Both the position numbers and the translations under genes were made by a program. A model generated the notes under the pieces. The model made no database searches. It worked only from the letters and a program-made list of their open reading frames with translations, and was not told the origin of the DNA. A stretch of 64,000 nt of DNA from Thermoplasmatales archaeon. GTDB taxonomy: Archaea > Thermoplasmatota > Thermoplasmata > Thermoplasmatales > Thermoplasmataceae. The stretch covers positions 1 through 64,000 of the forward strand of contig JACWAH010000024.1 of the NCBI GenBank assembly GCA_014874365.1, written 5' to 3'. This document shows, piece by piece, positions 24,802 to 34,670 of this stretch (its first letter is position 1; the number at the start of each line of letters is the position of its first letter).

Positions 24802-25947
24802 TTATCTAATCAGGTCTATGTCAAAGCTGTCATCGCCGTCTCCCAGCAGCTTTTCCATCCTCTTAATGTCGTCCGGAGATCTCACGGAATATGGAGATTT
24901 AACACCAACCAGGAGAACCATCACTTTGGCTTCGCCTTTCAACTGTGGATCAATCCGCAGACCCCACCTGAGTCTCGCATCGGGGTGTAATCTGGCCTTG
25001 ATTTCATACAGCGCTTCAGTACCTTCCTTGACTGTGAGATCTCTACCGCCAACAATACTGACTATGCACCCTTTTGCCTCTGAAAGATCAGCTTCCAGCA
25101 ACGGAAAACGGATAGCCTCAATCATTGCGTTCAGGGCCTTGTTATCTCCTGACCCATGGCCAACTCCTACTACCGCAGCTCCGCCAATTTTCATCATGTT
25201 GACTACATCTGCAAAATCAATGTTGACCAGGCCAGTCTGTACAATAAGATCAGTCAGCCCACCTATAGTTTCGGTGAGCAATGAGTCCGCGTAAGCAAAT
25301 GCCTCCTCAATTTTCCTTGTTCCAGCGAGCTCTGCAACTTTATCATTCGGGATCGCAATTGTCGTATCTGAAAGTTTATAGATCCTGTCCAGTCCGTGCA
25401 GTGCTGTATTTGCCCTGAATTTTCCTTCTGACTTGAATGGCAGCGTGACAATAGAAATAACCATAGAACCTGATTCCTTTGCGGCTTTTGCCATTACTGG
25501 GGCTGAACCTGTGCCGGTACCGCCACCCAGACCGCAGGTAATGAAGGTCAAATCGGATCCTCTAAGGAATTCCCTGATCTTGGTGATTTCTTCCATAGCT
25601 GATTCTTCACCTTTCCTTGGAAGGCCACCGGTTCCATTCCCCCTGGTGGTTCTCTTTCCTATCAGCAGTTTGTATTTGGATTTCGTCTTCGTAAGAAGGT
25701 GCATAGAATCAGTGTTTACCGCCAGTAGATCTGCTCCTCCTATTGCAGCGTTGTGAATTCCGGTAACAGCATTTGAGCCCGCTCCACCGCATCCAACGAT
25801 CTTGATTTTTACCATCTTGTAAAGTTCTGCTTCTGCAATATGCCTGTCCTGAGGGCACTCGAGGCTATCTTCAATCGACAACTCATCGCCAGCAAGGTCA
25901 ACTTCCTTGCGCCGCTCACTCATTAAGAAAGGATACATGTCTTGCAT
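24802..25947 (-). CDS. ftsZ: Cell-division GTPase FtsZ
   Basis: 381 residues. The nucleotide site GGGTGTG is at 141-147, preceded by VGCGGAGSNAV (51-61) and followed by SIVTLPFKSEG. The N-terminal ~45 residues are an acidic extension; the C-terminus ends soon after the folded part (DDSFDIDLIR), without a bacterial-type conserved tail peptide. It forms the division ring. Single gene, divergent from pyrE. Confidence 0.97.
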   Translation of the reverse strand: MQDMYPFLMSERRKEVDLAGDELSIEDSLECPQDRHIAEAELYKMVKIKIVGCGGAGSNAVTGIHNAAIGGADLLAVNTDSMHLLTKTKSKYKLLIGKRTTRGNGTGGLPRKGEESAMEEITKIREFLRGSDLTFITCGLGGGTGTGSAPVMAKAAKESGSMVISIVTLPFKSEGKFRANTALHGLDRIYKLSDTTIAIPNDKVAELAGTRKIEEAFAYADSLLTETIGGLTDLIVQTGLVNIDFADVVNMMKIGGAAVVGVGHGSGDNKALNAMIEAIRFPLLEADLSEAKGCIVSIVGGRDLTVKEGTEALYEIKARLHPDARLRWGLRIDPQLKGEAKVMVLLVGVKSPYSVRSPDDIKRMEKLLGDGDDSFDIDLIR

Positions 25948-25969
25948 ACGTATGACACTATTGTCAACG

Positions 25970-26014
25970 AGCTATTTAAATGTTGTTTCAGTTAACAGAT
26001 CCTAATTAAAATAG
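25970..26014. promoter_or_regulatory. Divergent TATA promoters of ftsZ and pyrE
   Basis: On the minus strand CATTTAAATAGC (25971-25982) lies about 29 bases before the ftsZ ATG at 25947. On the plus strand TAATTAAAATAG (26003-26014) lies about 28 bases before the pyrE ATG at 26037. Neither gene has a clear SD, so both mRNAs are probably leaderless. Confidence 0.5.
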
Positions 26015-26036
26015 AGGCTAACCAATAAGGGACAGG

Positions 26037-26582
26037 ATGATTGAGTATACAGGGTCAAAGGGCGTTGAGGAAACCAGCGGGCTGGCAAAGATGCTGATTG
26101 AGAGCGATTCCATTAGATTCGGTAAGTTTACACTCACTTCTGGAAAGGAATCCAACCTGTATGTCGATATAAAAAGAGCTTATACTAATCCAACCGTGCT
26201 TCAAAGGATTGGATCGGGCATTGCAGCCATTGTGAAATCCCAGCTAATTGCGGGAGTTGAACTGGGCGCCATACCTTTGATTTCTGCGTCCTCTATCATT
26301 GGCGCTTTCCCATTTGTTATGATAAGGAAAGAGCGGGGACATGGTACAAAGGACTTACTGATCGGACCGGATGTGTCTGGAAAGACCGTTACTATAATTG
26401 AAGACGTGATTACAACAGGAGGCTCTGTGATAAAAGCCGCAGAACTCCTGAGAGAGAAGGGCGCACTGGTCAGCGAGGTTATCTGTGTCGTGGATCGCGA
26501 AGAAGGTGGTGCAGAAAACCTTTCCAATAACCGGTTGAAGCTTCGCAGCCTGGTCAAGCTTTCCGAAATTCTAAAATCATGA
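26037..26582 (+). CDS. pyrE: Orotate phosphoribosyltransferase
   Basis: 181 residues. The PRPP-binding motif is VTIIEDVITTGGSV (about 118-131), with TLTSGKESNLYVDIK near the N-terminus. It makes OMP from orotate in pyrimidine synthesis. Its last six bases overlap the stop of the converging aIF6 gene. Confidence 0.95.
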   Translation: MIEYTGSKGVEETSGLAKMLIESDSIRFGKFTLTSGKESNLYVDIKRAYTNPTVLQRIGSGIAAIVKSQLIAGVELGAIPLISASSIIGAFPFVMIRKERGHGTKDLLIGPDVSGKTVTIIEDVITTGGSVIKAAELLREKGALVSEVICVVDREEGGAENLSNNRLKLRSLVKLSEILKS

Positions 26583-27224
26583 AAGGGCTTCGTCTATCCT
26601 TCCCAATTCGATCGGGGTCGTCGCATTCCCCACTATTACCCCGGATGAGTTGGCCATCATTGCAGATCCAACATAAATGCTGCCAAAGTTGGCAGTTCCC
26701 TGTTTTATGGGCACTTTAAAAAATTGTGAAAGGGACTTCATTTCCTCCTCGCTGGTGGTTGGTGTAACAATCAATCCCTTTTTAGTCAGAACCGATACGC
26801 TGCCCACGGTCTTGATCCCTCCAACCTCGCCTTTAATGACTTCTACCCCAAGTGCATCCTGAATCCCCTTTATCGCAGTCCTGCCAAAGTTCTTGTGAAT
26901 AATTGCACCCCTGTCATTTGCCAGGATATCATTTCCCATCGCGTTGACCTTGTCTTTGAGGTAAACAACATTTCGATCATTGACCTCTTTCTTGTCAATA
27001 TAGGATTCCTTTGGCATTACAATCCCATTTGAATTCATGGAAATGAGCGAACCAGCATAGTTTATCCCGTTCAAGTCTGCGTTCACGGAACTTACCTTGA
27101 GAAATAGCGCTATGTCATTTGCTGTCTTGCTGTCGAGGTTTCTTGAAAAAATGGCGATATCGTCACCGACCCGGCCGAATAACCCAACGAAGTCGCTGCT
27201 GTCGATGTCGATCTTTCTTATCAT
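26577..27224 (-). CDS. Translation initiation factor aIF6
   Basis: 215 residues from ATG 27224, right after the L31e stop; a longer in-frame reading lies inside L31e. Five-fold pentein repeats are seen as recurring blocks such as NDILANDRGAIIH, GSVSVLTKKGLIVTP and GVIVGNATTPIELGRI. It binds the large subunit and prevents early joining. Last gene of an S19e-PDCD5-L39e-L31e cluster; L18a, often next in archaea, is missing. Confidence 0.94.
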   Translation of the reverse strand: MIRKIDIDSSDFVGLFGRVGDDIAIFSRNLDSKTANDIALFLKVSSVNADLNGINYAGSLISMNSNGIVMPKESYIDKKEVNDRNVVYLKDKVNAMGNDILANDRGAIIHKNFGRTAIKGIQDALGVEVIKGEVGGIKTVGSVSVLTKKGLIVTPTTSEEEMKSLSQFFKVPIKQGTANFGSIYVGSAMMANSSGVIVGNATTPIELGRIDEALS

Positions 27225-27229
27225 CTGGT

Positions 27230-27499
27230 CTATGGCATTATCACTTCTGTTGTTCCATCCTGGAGTTTGAGAATTCTTACTCTTACTTTGGAAGGGATTT
27301 TCTTCTTTCCCCTTTCCCATATGTTTTCGTTGACTTTTGGGTCAATCCAAACATTCTCAAGTTCAGATTTTGTCTTCCTTGCAACTTCATTCCTGATAAG
27401 CCTTATGGCCGCATCAGCTCTCCTGGTAGTGGGAACCAGCTTAGCCTTCCTTAACGGTATATTTAGAAAAATCTCTTCTGTAGCCTGCTGTTCTTCCAT
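27230..27499 (-). CDS. rpl31e: 50S ribosomal protein L31e (eL31)
   Basis: 89 residues. Family motifs are FLNIPLRKAKLVPTTRRADAA (shown in part: NIPLRKAKLVPTTRRA) and ENVWIDPKVNENIWERG, which sits near the tunnel exit. Archaea and eukaryotes only. Five bases separate its stop from aIF6, and ten separate it from L39e. Confidence 0.95.
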   Translation of the reverse strand: MEEQQATEEIFLNIPLRKAKLVPTTRRADAAIRLIRNEVARKTKSELENVWIDPKVNENIWERGKKKIPSKVRVRILKLQDGTTEVIMP

Positions 27500-27509
27500 T
27501 AGTTTTCAC

Positions 27510-27665
27510 CTAGAGTTTAAGGGAGTTCTTCCTCCAGTTTCTTCTCTTGTCGTTCTGGACAAATCTCCTGTCGGTCCTCATCATGACCCATCCCGGCACT
27601 CTTCTATTCGATTTGACCTGTTTCAATAGCCTGATCTTCCTACCTAGTTCCTTGTTTCTGCTCAT
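27510..27665 (-). CDS. rpl39e: 50S ribosomal protein L39e (eL39)
   Basis: 51 residues, one of the smallest ribosomal proteins. It begins [20 protein letters not shown], then [11 protein letters not shown] and [12 protein letters not shown] at the end, the classic basic, tryptophan-marked L39e pattern. It lines the exit tunnel. Fits between L31e and PDCD5 as in other archaea. Confidence 0.95.
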   Translation of the reverse strand: MSRNKELGRKIRLLKQVKSNRRVPGWVMMRTDRRFVQNDKRRNWRKNSLKL

Positions 27666-27667
27666 TA

Positions 27668-28006
27668 TTATCTCCTTTCTATCTTGGTTTCTTTCTTGGC
27701 TGAAGTTAATTTCTCAAGGATATCCTTGACATCCTCGTCCTTAACTATTCTGTTTAATCTTCCCATTTGTGCAAGCTGGATCAGTTGGTTTTCCACGTCC
27801 TCTGCCAGATCTGGTCTGACCAGCCTTACGTTGCTTAATCTGTCCCTGGCTTCCGGTGACAGGATCTGCCTCAGTAGCATCTGTCTCTTAGCTCTTTCCG
27901 TATCAGAGGCTTTCTTCCGCTCTTCGTACTGCTCCTGTGATGCTCCTCTCTGGAGCTCTTCCATTTTCCTTCTCCTCAGTTCCTCTAATTCGTCATCATT
28001 ATCCAA
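27668..28006 (-). CDS. PDCD5-family DNA-binding protein
   Basis: 112 residues. The N-terminus is a charged helix ([14 protein letters not shown]); the core has [20 protein letters not shown] and [13 protein letters not shown], the PDCD5 signature. Archaeal members bind DNA weakly and may act with chaperones; the true role is unclear. Always found between S19e and L39e in this cluster type. Confidence 0.92.
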   Translation of the reverse strand: MDNDDELEELRRRKMEELQRGASQEQYEERKKASDTERAKRQMLLRQILSPEARDRLSNVRLVRPDLAEDVENQLIQLAQMGRLNRIVKDEDVKDILEKLTSAKKETKIERR

Positions 28007-28030
28007 GAGAGAGTCACCACCCGTATCTTC

Positions 28031-28483
28031 TTATGCCAGTTTTGCCCAGATTTCCGATTCTTTTGATTTTTCCTTTATTATTTCTTTAGAAGTCTTCGTG
28101 AGAAGCGATATGCCCTTAGGAGTCAGATATCTGCCTTTCTTGTCCTTCTTGACGTATCCCAGTGTCTCCAGGGTCTGGAGCATGTGCCTGACTATGAACC
28201 TGCTGCCCTTTGCTGGGTGATACCCTTGTGAGCCTCTGTCCACCCTGCCCCCGTAATATGCGCTGAGTCTTGAAATTCCAATCGGTCCAAATTTGCCAAT
28301 CTTCTTCAGGGTAGACGCAAGTCTTGTCTGATACCAATCCGACTGGGTCCATGCCGATTCCCTGTGTATTCCAGCCTTAAGATATTCCGTCCATTCTGGA
28401 GCCTTAACGCGATCATCCTTCTTGAATTGCTCAGCAAGTGCTCTGATAAGCAGATCATCTGGTAGGTTTCTATAGTCGACCAT
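28031..28483 (-). CDS. rps19e: 30S ribosomal protein S19e (eS19)
   Basis: 150 residues. Landmarks: VKAPEWTEYLKAGIHRES, WYQTRLASTLKKI, SRLSAYYGGRVDRGSQ and the winged-helix tail. It is needed for 30S maturation. First gene of the five-gene cluster; on the minus strand GTTAAATAAACG (about 28514-28525) is a likely TATA box. Confidence 0.95.
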   Translation of the reverse strand: MVDYRNLPDDLLIRALAEQFKKDDRVKAPEWTEYLKAGIHRESAWTQSDWYQTRLASTLKKIGKFGPIGISRLSAYYGGRVDRGSQGYHPAKGSRFIVRHMLQTLETLGYVKKDKKGRYLTPKGISLLTKTSKEIIKEKSKESEIWAKLA

Positions 28484-28672
28484 TAAACTTCACAGCAGCA
28501 GCCCATATTTATTTCGTTTATTTAACTTTGTCAATGCCTTTGAGTTTGGGACACAATTCTACGATTGATCTTTAAAGGCCAGAAAAGATCATCCCCTGTT
28601 CCACCTTCCCCTTTCTTGATCATGTTCAGCGATTTTTAATTTGTGTTCATTAACGGATTCAGTTCTGAGAGC

Positions 28673-30310
28673 TTAAAGCGTCCTGGAAAGCCTTTTCTCC
28701 TTGTTTATCACCAGCAGGACTAAAACCAGTACAATGAATTCAATGAAAAGTACCAGCAGCATTTCCTGTAAATAGGATGGGGGGGAGTTAGGCGCAAAAA
28801 GCGGGACGTAGACGCTTGAATATATCTGGAAACCCACAAGCGACGGTAACAGGTTGAGTATGAAGGTTGTGAAGAAGGTATACATCAACCCGATATTGCC
28901 TCCAAACGAATCCGGCGTAATTCTAGTGGCTTCTGGAGGTATCTTAAGGAAAAACCTTCTCAAGTTTATCATCATTGAATACGAGAACGCCAGGAAAAGT
29001 GCCGCAGGAACAAGCAGGAAATATATCCAGCCTGATGAAATAAAGTATAGCGCTGCAAAGGAAGCAGGGATCATAAAAGGAAGAAAAACTGCACTTCCAA
29101 AAATGAACTTGGAGTTTATCATTCTCTTAATTGTGACCGGGACAGTTTTCAGGACGTTGATCCCCTCTGATTCCGCGAGAAGGGACATGAATGCGAAAAA
29201 AGATGCACAGATTGCGCTCAACGACAACAATGTGAGCATGACTCCCAGCGGGTTTGCCCCTGCATAATCCCCTCCCACATATGGCACAATTATTGGAACA
29301 GTGACAAGGGCCGGAATTACCAGAAGCATGGCGTTGTAGCTGTTCCTGAGCGTGAATAAGACATCCTTTGACAACAATGTGCGAAAAATTCCCTTCCTGC
29401 TGAATGGCTTGTTTTCTACAACGCCAGCCGAGGAATAAACCGTTTCCTCAACCAGTCTGCGCGCGGCCCTCCTGGTTATCCTGTAAGCTGCAAAAACACT
29501 CACTGCCAGATAAACCAGGGAAACTATAAATCCATCTATGGCAGACAGAAGGCTATTTCCAGAGAAGAAGAGGATGTACGGAATCCCAAGTAAATACAGG
29601 AAATATGATTTAAAGCCAAAGTCAGGGATGCTGAAGTTTATGGAACCTGGTTCAAACAGTATCAGTTCCAGAAGTGAAAAGGCAGCAATTATCACAAGCA
29701 ATTTTGCCAGGGTAAATACAGTCATGGAGAATGAAACTGCAGCCTTTCTTGAACGAGAGGTGATCAATCCAATGCCAAATCCGAATATCTGGCCAAGAAA
29801 AATCATCGAAACAGACCATACTATTGCCGAAGGAAGGAAGCTAAGGGAACCAAGGTATATAGAGTCCAGAATGAAAACAGGGGCTGAAATGGAGAGAGAA
29901 GCAGATCCATAATAAATCAGGAAGCAAAGCAGCAGTATTCTTGTATTCTTTGATTGTGGAGCTATCTCAAGGGGCTTAAGGAGCCGATTGTCCATTATGG
30001 AATTGAAGAGAAGCAGGGAATTGTAACCTGAGATGAAGAAAGAATACACTATTGCGAGAAAAGTGATGTTGGAAATGCTTGCAACAGAATAATTGCCCAG
30101 GGTCTTGAAAAAGAAAATGGCTATTGATATGAAGGTAAACGATACTACTGAAACAGCATAGTTCACGGTAACATATCTTCGAAGCGACTTGCCGTTAAGG
30201 GGAGACTTCCTGAACAGACCTTTCCTGTAGTCCAGGAATCCCTTTAAGGACAGATAACGCTGTTCCACCATAATCTGCTTAGCAAGTTTTCTTTCAATTT
30301 CTGAGGTCAT
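28673..30310 (-). CDS. ABC transporter permease subunit
   Basis: 545 residues with about 12 hydrophobic segments and a cytoplasmic N-terminus, for example residues 50-75, 80-105, 125-150 and a long run in the C-terminal half. It has no family motif that I recognise and ends in the basic NKEKRLSRTL. It overlaps the ATPase gene by 17 bases, so the two form one exporter-like unit. The substrate cannot be inferred. Confidence 0.75.
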   Translation of the reverse strand: MTSEIERKLAKQIMVEQRYLSLKGFLDYRKGLFRKSPLNGKSLRRYVTVNYAVSVVSFTFISIAIFFFKTLGNYSVASISNITFLAIVYSFFISGYNSLLLFNSIMDNRLLKPLEIAPQSKNTRILLLCFLIYYGSASLSISAPVFILDSIYLGSLSFLPSAIVWSVSMIFLGQIFGFGIGLITSRSRKAAVSFSMTVFTLAKLLVIIAAFSLLELILFEPGSINFSIPDFGFKSYFLYLLGIPYILFFSGNSLLSAIDGFIVSLVYLAVSVFAAYRITRRAARRLVEETVYSSAGVVENKPFSRKGIFRTLLSKDVLFTLRNSYNAMLLVIPALVTVPIIVPYVGGDYAGANPLGVMLTLLSLSAICASFFAFMSLLAESEGINVLKTVPVTIKRMINSKFIFGSAVFLPFMIPASFAALYFISSGWIYFLLVPAALFLAFSYSMMINLRRFFLKIPPEATRITPDSFGGNIGLMYTFFTTFILNLLPSLVGFQIYSSVYVPLFAPNSPPSYLQEMLLVLFIEFIVLVLVLLVINKEKRLSRTL

Positions 30311-31097
30311 CGAAATACCTCATGACATCCTTCTGGACAGAGGTCATGTCGGACTCCCCGGTAAGCTTTATAAACAGGTCTTCTGCTGATACTCCCGTCT
30401 TGACGGCCAGGTTATTGAATGCATCATTGCTGTCAGAAAAAATAATTTTACCTTTGTAGAGGATGGAGATTCTGTCGCAAAGGGACTCTGCGATTTCAAG
30501 TATGTGTGTGGAAAATACTATGAGTCTTCCAGACTCGGAGAAAGATCTCAGCAGTCTTTTCAATAAATTGAAGGAATGAGGGTCCAACCCCTTATACGCC
30601 TCATCCATGACAATTATCTTCGGATCATGTAACAGTGCGCCAACAATTGCCACCTTCTGCTTTGTTCCGAAAGAAAGTGATCCGACAAGCTCGTCGTAGT
30701 ATTCCAACATGGAGAAACCTTTTATGAGCGAATCAGCCCTCTTCCAGGCAGCCTCCCTATCAATCTCCCGTATCACGACAAGGAAATCCAGATACTCCCT
30801 GATGGTCATGGACCCATATATTGAGGGATTTTCCTCGACAAGGCCGCAGACTTTCCTGATCTCAAGTTTATCGGTTAACGGAGATAGTCCAAGAATGCTT
30901 ACCTCACCGGACGATTGTGAGGTCACTCCTCCTATTATTCTAAGCATTGTGGTCTTGCCTGATCCATTTGGTCCAAGGATCGCATGAATCTCGCCTGAAT
31001 TAAAGGTCAGGTCTACGCCAGCAAGCGCCTCCTTTTCACCAAAAAACTTCTTGACATTGCGGAAGGCGATCTCCTGATCCACAGTCCAAAAGCTCAT
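30294..31097 (-). CDS. ABC transporter ATP-binding protein
   Basis: 267 residues from ATG 31097 (272 from ATG 31112). Walker A is GPNGSGKTT, the signature is the variant SLSFGTKQK, Walker B is IIVMDEAYKGLD, and the switch histidine is in VFSTHIL. The open frame runs further up to 31193, but that would overlap the divergent RNase HII gene. Pairs with the permease downstream. Confidence 0.88.
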   Translation of the reverse strand: MSFWTVDQEIAFRNVKKFFGEKEALAGVDLTFNSGEIHAILGPNGSGKTTMLRIIGGVTSQSSGEVSILGLSPLTDKLEIRKVCGLVEENPSIYGSMTIREYLDFLVVIREIDREAAWKRADSLIKGFSMLEYYDELVGSLSFGTKQKVAIVGALLHDPKIIVMDEAYKGLDPHSFNLLKRLLRSFSESGRLIVFSTHILEIAESLCDRISILYKGKIIFSDSNDAFNNLAVKTGVSAEDLFIKLTGESDMTSVQKDVMRYFDDLRN

Positions 31098-31126
31098 TTG
31101 TGCTATAATCATTTCCTCATCATTCA

Positions 31127-31774
31127 ATGAGTCAGAACACTGTGGGGAACTGTGGAATCGATGAGGCTGGTAGAGGGCCGGTGTTCGGTCCAATGGTCAT
31201 CTCTCTTGTTTGTGGAGACCCAGAAGAATTCCTAAAAATAGGAGTTAAGGATTCAAAGGTTCTTTCCCCTCACAGGAGAAGTGAAATCTACGAAAGTATC
31301 AGGAATTCCGCGGGAATAATTGAGGTTGAGGTCATAGATGCACCCACCATAAACAAGAAAATGAAGACCATGACACTTAACGAAATTGAATATGAGATCG
31401 TGGTCTCTCTATTGAAAAAAGCCGATAAGACAGTATACATAGATTCCTTTGACACAAACGAGAAAAGGTTGCAGGAACAACTCAGGACCCAGACAGGGAA
31501 GGATGTTATCTGCAAGCATAAGGCAGATTCAACTTATCCCTCAGTCATGGCTGCATCTATAATCAGCAAGGTAACCAGGGATTCTGTGATTGAGGAATTG
31601 CACCAGGAATATGGTGATTTTGGATCAGGTTATACTTCAGACCCCAGAACGACCAGGTTTCTCAGGGAGTCCGTTGCGTTAAAAAGGGACATATCAAGAA
31701 TAGTGAGGACTGAGTGGATTACTTACAGGAAACTCGTTGCAGGAAGAGGAAACAATAACCTTGATCGTTTCTGA
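31127..31774 (+). CDS. rnhB: Ribonuclease HII
   Basis: 215 residues. The active-site start is GIDEAGRGPVFGPMV (Asp and Glu), with VKDSK and HKADSTYPSVMAASIISKV following. It cuts RNA in RNA-DNA hybrids and removes single ribonucleotides. A TATA-like CTATAATC about 20 bases before the ATG lies in the start region of the divergent ABC gene, so the two genes share their control DNA. Confidence 0.96.
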   Translation: MSQNTVGNCGIDEAGRGPVFGPMVISLVCGDPEEFLKIGVKDSKVLSPHRRSEIYESIRNSAGIIEVEVIDAPTINKKMKTMTLNEIEYEIVVSLLKKADKTVYIDSFDTNEKRLQEQLRTQTGKDVICKHKADSTYPSVMAASIISKVTRDSVIEELHQEYGDFGSGYTSDPRTTRFLRESVALKRDISRIVRTEWITYRKLVAGRGNNNLDRF

Positions 31775-32393
31775 ATGACATTCAATTCATGCCGTTTCTA
31801 CAGGTTACGCGTTTAATGAGTCTTTTTGCAAAACTCTTGATGTCGATTTTTAAAAATATTCAACTACGCCTTGCCTCATCCGGTACATAATATCCAAATA
31901 AAAGGCGAAATTGTGTTTTTGAATTATATGATGCCTGGCAGAAATATCCTGAAAGTTGAAAACGATTAGCGTTTATCTGCATAAGAATGGGGTTTTTGAT
32001 ATATCTTCAATAGAACATAATAAGATATGCCCCGAGATTTATACGTTTTTAGACTAATAGGTTACCCAGCGTCGATACCGAGTACTTTTCAGCCTATTAG
32101 TTTCCTTACCAGTTATCATTTTACTGCCTATCTTCATGGAATCACTAAATAAGGCTGCACAGGTGGCTACAACTATAACTTATTGGATTATCAGTCAAAC
32201 GTGCCTGTAACAAAGGACTTGAAAGGAAATGCACATAAATTTACTGCACATTCTAACTCTGCAACAGCCACATAACCTGCACTGCACCAAAAAATAGGCA
32301 AAGCAGTCAATCCAGGTGAAACTCTATTTCAATCCGTTCTTTTATGTTGTTAAACTAAGTAACGTTCAAATAGTTTACCTAGTTGACAGGGGG
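31775..32393. other. Gene-free spacer with inverted repeat
   Basis: About 600 bases between RNase HII and the second TPR gene, A/T-rich. I see no coding pattern. It holds a 9-base inverted repeat (listed separately). The upstream 78 codons of the long TPR reading frame (32316-32393) also fall here and look non-coding. Confidence 0.5.
32053..32101. repeat. 9-bp inverted repeat with 31-base spacer
   Basis: ACTAATAGG at 32053-32061 and CCTATTAGT at 32093-32101 are exact complements. The spacer (TTACCCAGCGTCGATACC...) has a higher G+C content than its surroundings, which would suit a structured small RNA or a small element's ends. Confidence 0.6.
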
Positions 32394-33086
32394 ATGGCTC
32401 AAAATCCATTTCAGAAAGATAAGACAGATCAGGCAGACGATTATAATGAGAGGGGAATCTCGTTTTTCAATCTAAAGAATTATTCGGAAGCTATCAAGGA
32501 ATTCACCAGGGCTATCAAGATTTTAGGCAATGACCCGGATTATTACTACAACAGGGGACTGGCATTTTACTCAATGAAGATGCTTAAGGAAGCTGCGGAA
32601 GATTATAAAAAAGCAGTCGCGATAAACGCGGAAAATGCGGACTTCAGGAATGCGCTAGGATCTGTACTTGAAGATATGGGTAATTTGGATGAGGCACTCG
32701 TCAACTTTGAGAAAGCCATTGAAATTGAAAGTGACATTCCGGATTACTATTACAACAGAGGGAATGTGCATTACAAGAATGGGCATATGGATAAGGCACT
32801 GGCAGATTATTCGAAAGCTGTCAGCCTTAACAGTGCGGACCAGATTTTCCTGTTCAGGAGATTCAAGTTTTACACTGAAACCAATAATCACGAAGGAGCA
32901 CTTGGAGACATTGATGCACTGATCAAGCTATCTCCTTCGAATACATTCTATCTAAAGAAGAGGGTTGAGGTCCTTATCAAGATGGGCAAAAGAAAGGACG
33001 CCGAAAAAACTCTCGAACTTGCGGTGGATATCTCACCGCAGGATGAAGAGTTGCAGAAACTACAGAAAGAGATAAACAGTAGTTAA
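32394..33086 (+). CDS. TPR-repeat protein
   Basis: 230 residues from ATG 32394; the frame extends to 32316 but the earlier part has no TPR pattern. Five to six TPRs follow: YNERGISFFNLKNYSEAIKEF, YYYNRGLAFYSMKML (shown in part), FRNALGSVLEDMGNLDEALVNF (shown as ALGSVLEDMGNLDEA), YYYNRGNVHYKNGHM and so on. Repeats match the giant TPR protein at 1-2091. Its stop overlaps the converging purK stop by four bases. Confidence 0.85.
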   Translation: MAQNPFQKDKTDQADDYNERGISFFNLKNYSEAIKEFTRAIKILGNDPDYYYNRGLAFYSMKMLKEAAEDYKKAVAINAENADFRNALGSVLEDMGNLDEALVNFEKAIEIESDIPDYYYNRGNVHYKNGHMDKALADYSKAVSLNSADQIFLFRRFKFYTETNNHEGALGDIDALIKLSPSNTFYLKKRVEVLIKMGKRKDAEKTLELAVDISPQDEELQKLQKEINSS

Positions 33087-34159
33087 AAGTATAATTCAGG
33101 TTTACCCTTATAGATAATTTCTTCGACTTTGCTGATCCGCGATCTTAGCCCTTCTATTGTCTTATCAGTTATGTTGACATGTCCTAGTTTCCTTCCCTTT
33201 CTTGGAGTTTTCCCATAATTGTATAGAATTGTTTCCTCATTGGCTAATAGCGCTGTGGTCAGCTGATCGTCAATTTCCCGTCCTACAATGTTAACTATCC
33301 CGGAAGGAGTGAACTGCCTGGGCTGCAACACATTCCTGCCGGAAACCGCAAGGACATGCTGCGCAAACTGTGAAATAGAGAAGCCCATCAACGTGTGATG
33401 CCCGCCATTATGCACCCTGGGAGCAAACTCGTTGATCAGGTAATCCCTGCCGTCGAAGAAGAATTCTATCCCCATAGTTCCCACATAGTTCAGCCTGGAA
33501 ACCAATCTAGAACCAATCTCGGACATCTGTCCCGCTTCAAGAGGAGAATTTGAATGCCTCAGCTTTCCCATATAGTTGAAATTGAACGAAGGGGGGAATG
33601 ATGCGACATTACCTTCAATGTCCCTGGAAATCATGATGGAGGATTCGTACTGGAACTTGACGAATTTTTCCACCACAAATTCCTGTCCTTCCAGCTTATC
33701 TCCTGAATAGTTTCCATCAACAACATGCAGTTGACCCTTGCCATCATATCCGCTTTCAGAGGTCTTGATTATTGCATTTCCAAATTTAGCAGCCTGGTCA
33801 ACTGCGTCTTCAAAATTGTCAGTTATCGTGTAATCAGCAATTTTGAATCCATTGTCTTTCAGGAATTTCTTTTCGAGCGACCTTCTCTTCTTGATAACTA
33901 TGCTATCAAGCCCCGGTCTGAGTTTATCCTGTGACTGTGCGTACTCCAGCGCTTCTACGGGGACATTTTCAAATTCGAAGGTCACATAGTCGCACTTATC
34001 GACAAATTTTCGGAACTCGGAGACTGGATAAAACGAGTCAGCTATCCTTGCCGCGGGGCCACGGGATTCATCAAGCACATTGAATTCATAGCCGAATTTC
34101 CTCCCTTCCAGGATAAGCATCCAGCCCAGCTGGCCCGAGCCCAGTATGCCTATCCTCAT
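33083..34159 (-). CDS. purK: 5-(carboxyamino)imidazole ribonucleotide synthase
   Basis: 358 residues, ATP-grasp fold. It starts [12 protein letters not shown], has [12 protein letters not shown] and the metal-binding region [15 protein letters not shown]. It adds bicarbonate to AIR using ATP. Overlaps purE by four bases (ATGA). With PurF at 19.1 kb this covers two early purine steps in the window. Confidence 0.96.
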   Translation of the reverse strand: MRIGILGSGQLGWMLILEGRKFGYEFNVLDESRGPAARIADSFYPVSEFRKFVDKCDYVTFEFENVPVEALEYAQSQDKLRPGLDSIVIKKRRSLEKKFLKDNGFKIADYTITDNFEDAVDQAAKFGNAIIKTSESGYDGKGQLHVVDGNYSGDKLEGQEFVVEKFVKFQYESSIMISRDIEGNVASFPPSFNFNYMGKLRHSNSPLEAGQMSEIGSRLVSRLNYVGTMGIEFFFDGRDYLINEFAPRVHNGGHHTLMGFSISQFAQHVLAVSGRNVLQPRQFTPSGIVNIVGREIDDQLTTALLANEETILYNYGKTPRKGRKLGHVNITDKTIEGLRSRISKVEEIIYKGKPELYF

Positions 34160-34629
34160 TGAATCTTGTCACCAAGAACATCCATGGTCTGTTTGTCCAT
34201 GTATGCATGCATCTTCTTCCCTAGATCTGGATACTTTAACGCCAGTATCCTGATGGCCAGAAGCGCAGCGTTTGTTGAATTTCCAATTGCCACTGTGGCT
34301 ACTGGAATCCCCTTGGGCATCTGTACTATTGATAGAAGTGAATCCATGCCATTCAGATGTTTGGAAGGTACTGGGACACCGATCACCGGTATAATAGTGT
34401 TGGATGCCACCATTCCAGGCAGATGGGCAGCGCCTCCAGCTCCAGCTATGATAACATCTATATTTTTTTCTTCTGCGGCACTGGCATAACTCATCATGAA
34501 TTTCGGAGTACGATGGGCTGACACGACCATTACTTCAGTATTGACACCGAACTCTTTCAGTGTTTTCACGGCATCCTCCAAAAACTCGTAATCATTCTTG
34601 CTACCCATTATCACTGATACCAGTGGCAT
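34156..34629 (-). CDS. purE: N5-carboxyaminoimidazole ribonucleotide mutase
   Basis: 157 residues. It has [16 protein letters not shown] at the start, SAHRTP, and [15 protein letters not shown], the class-I PurE motifs. It converts N5-CAIR to CAIR for purine synthesis. First gene of the purE-purK pair. Confidence 0.97.
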   Translation of the reverse strand: MPLVSVIMGSKNDYEFLEDAVKTLKEFGVNTEVMVVSAHRTPKFMMSYASAAEEKNIDVIIAGAGGAAHLPGMVASNTIIPVIGVPVPSKHLNGMDSLLSIVQMPKGIPVATVAIGNSTNAALLAIRILALKYPDLGKKMHAYMDKQTMDVLGDKIQ

Positions 34630-34670
34630 GGGTGTAGAATTGCTTTCAGACTATAAAGGTCACATGGAAA

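Noticed and set aside
29538-29912. 124-codon plus-strand frame inside the ABC permease
   Set aside because: Antisense shadow of hydrophobic codons; no SD or motif.
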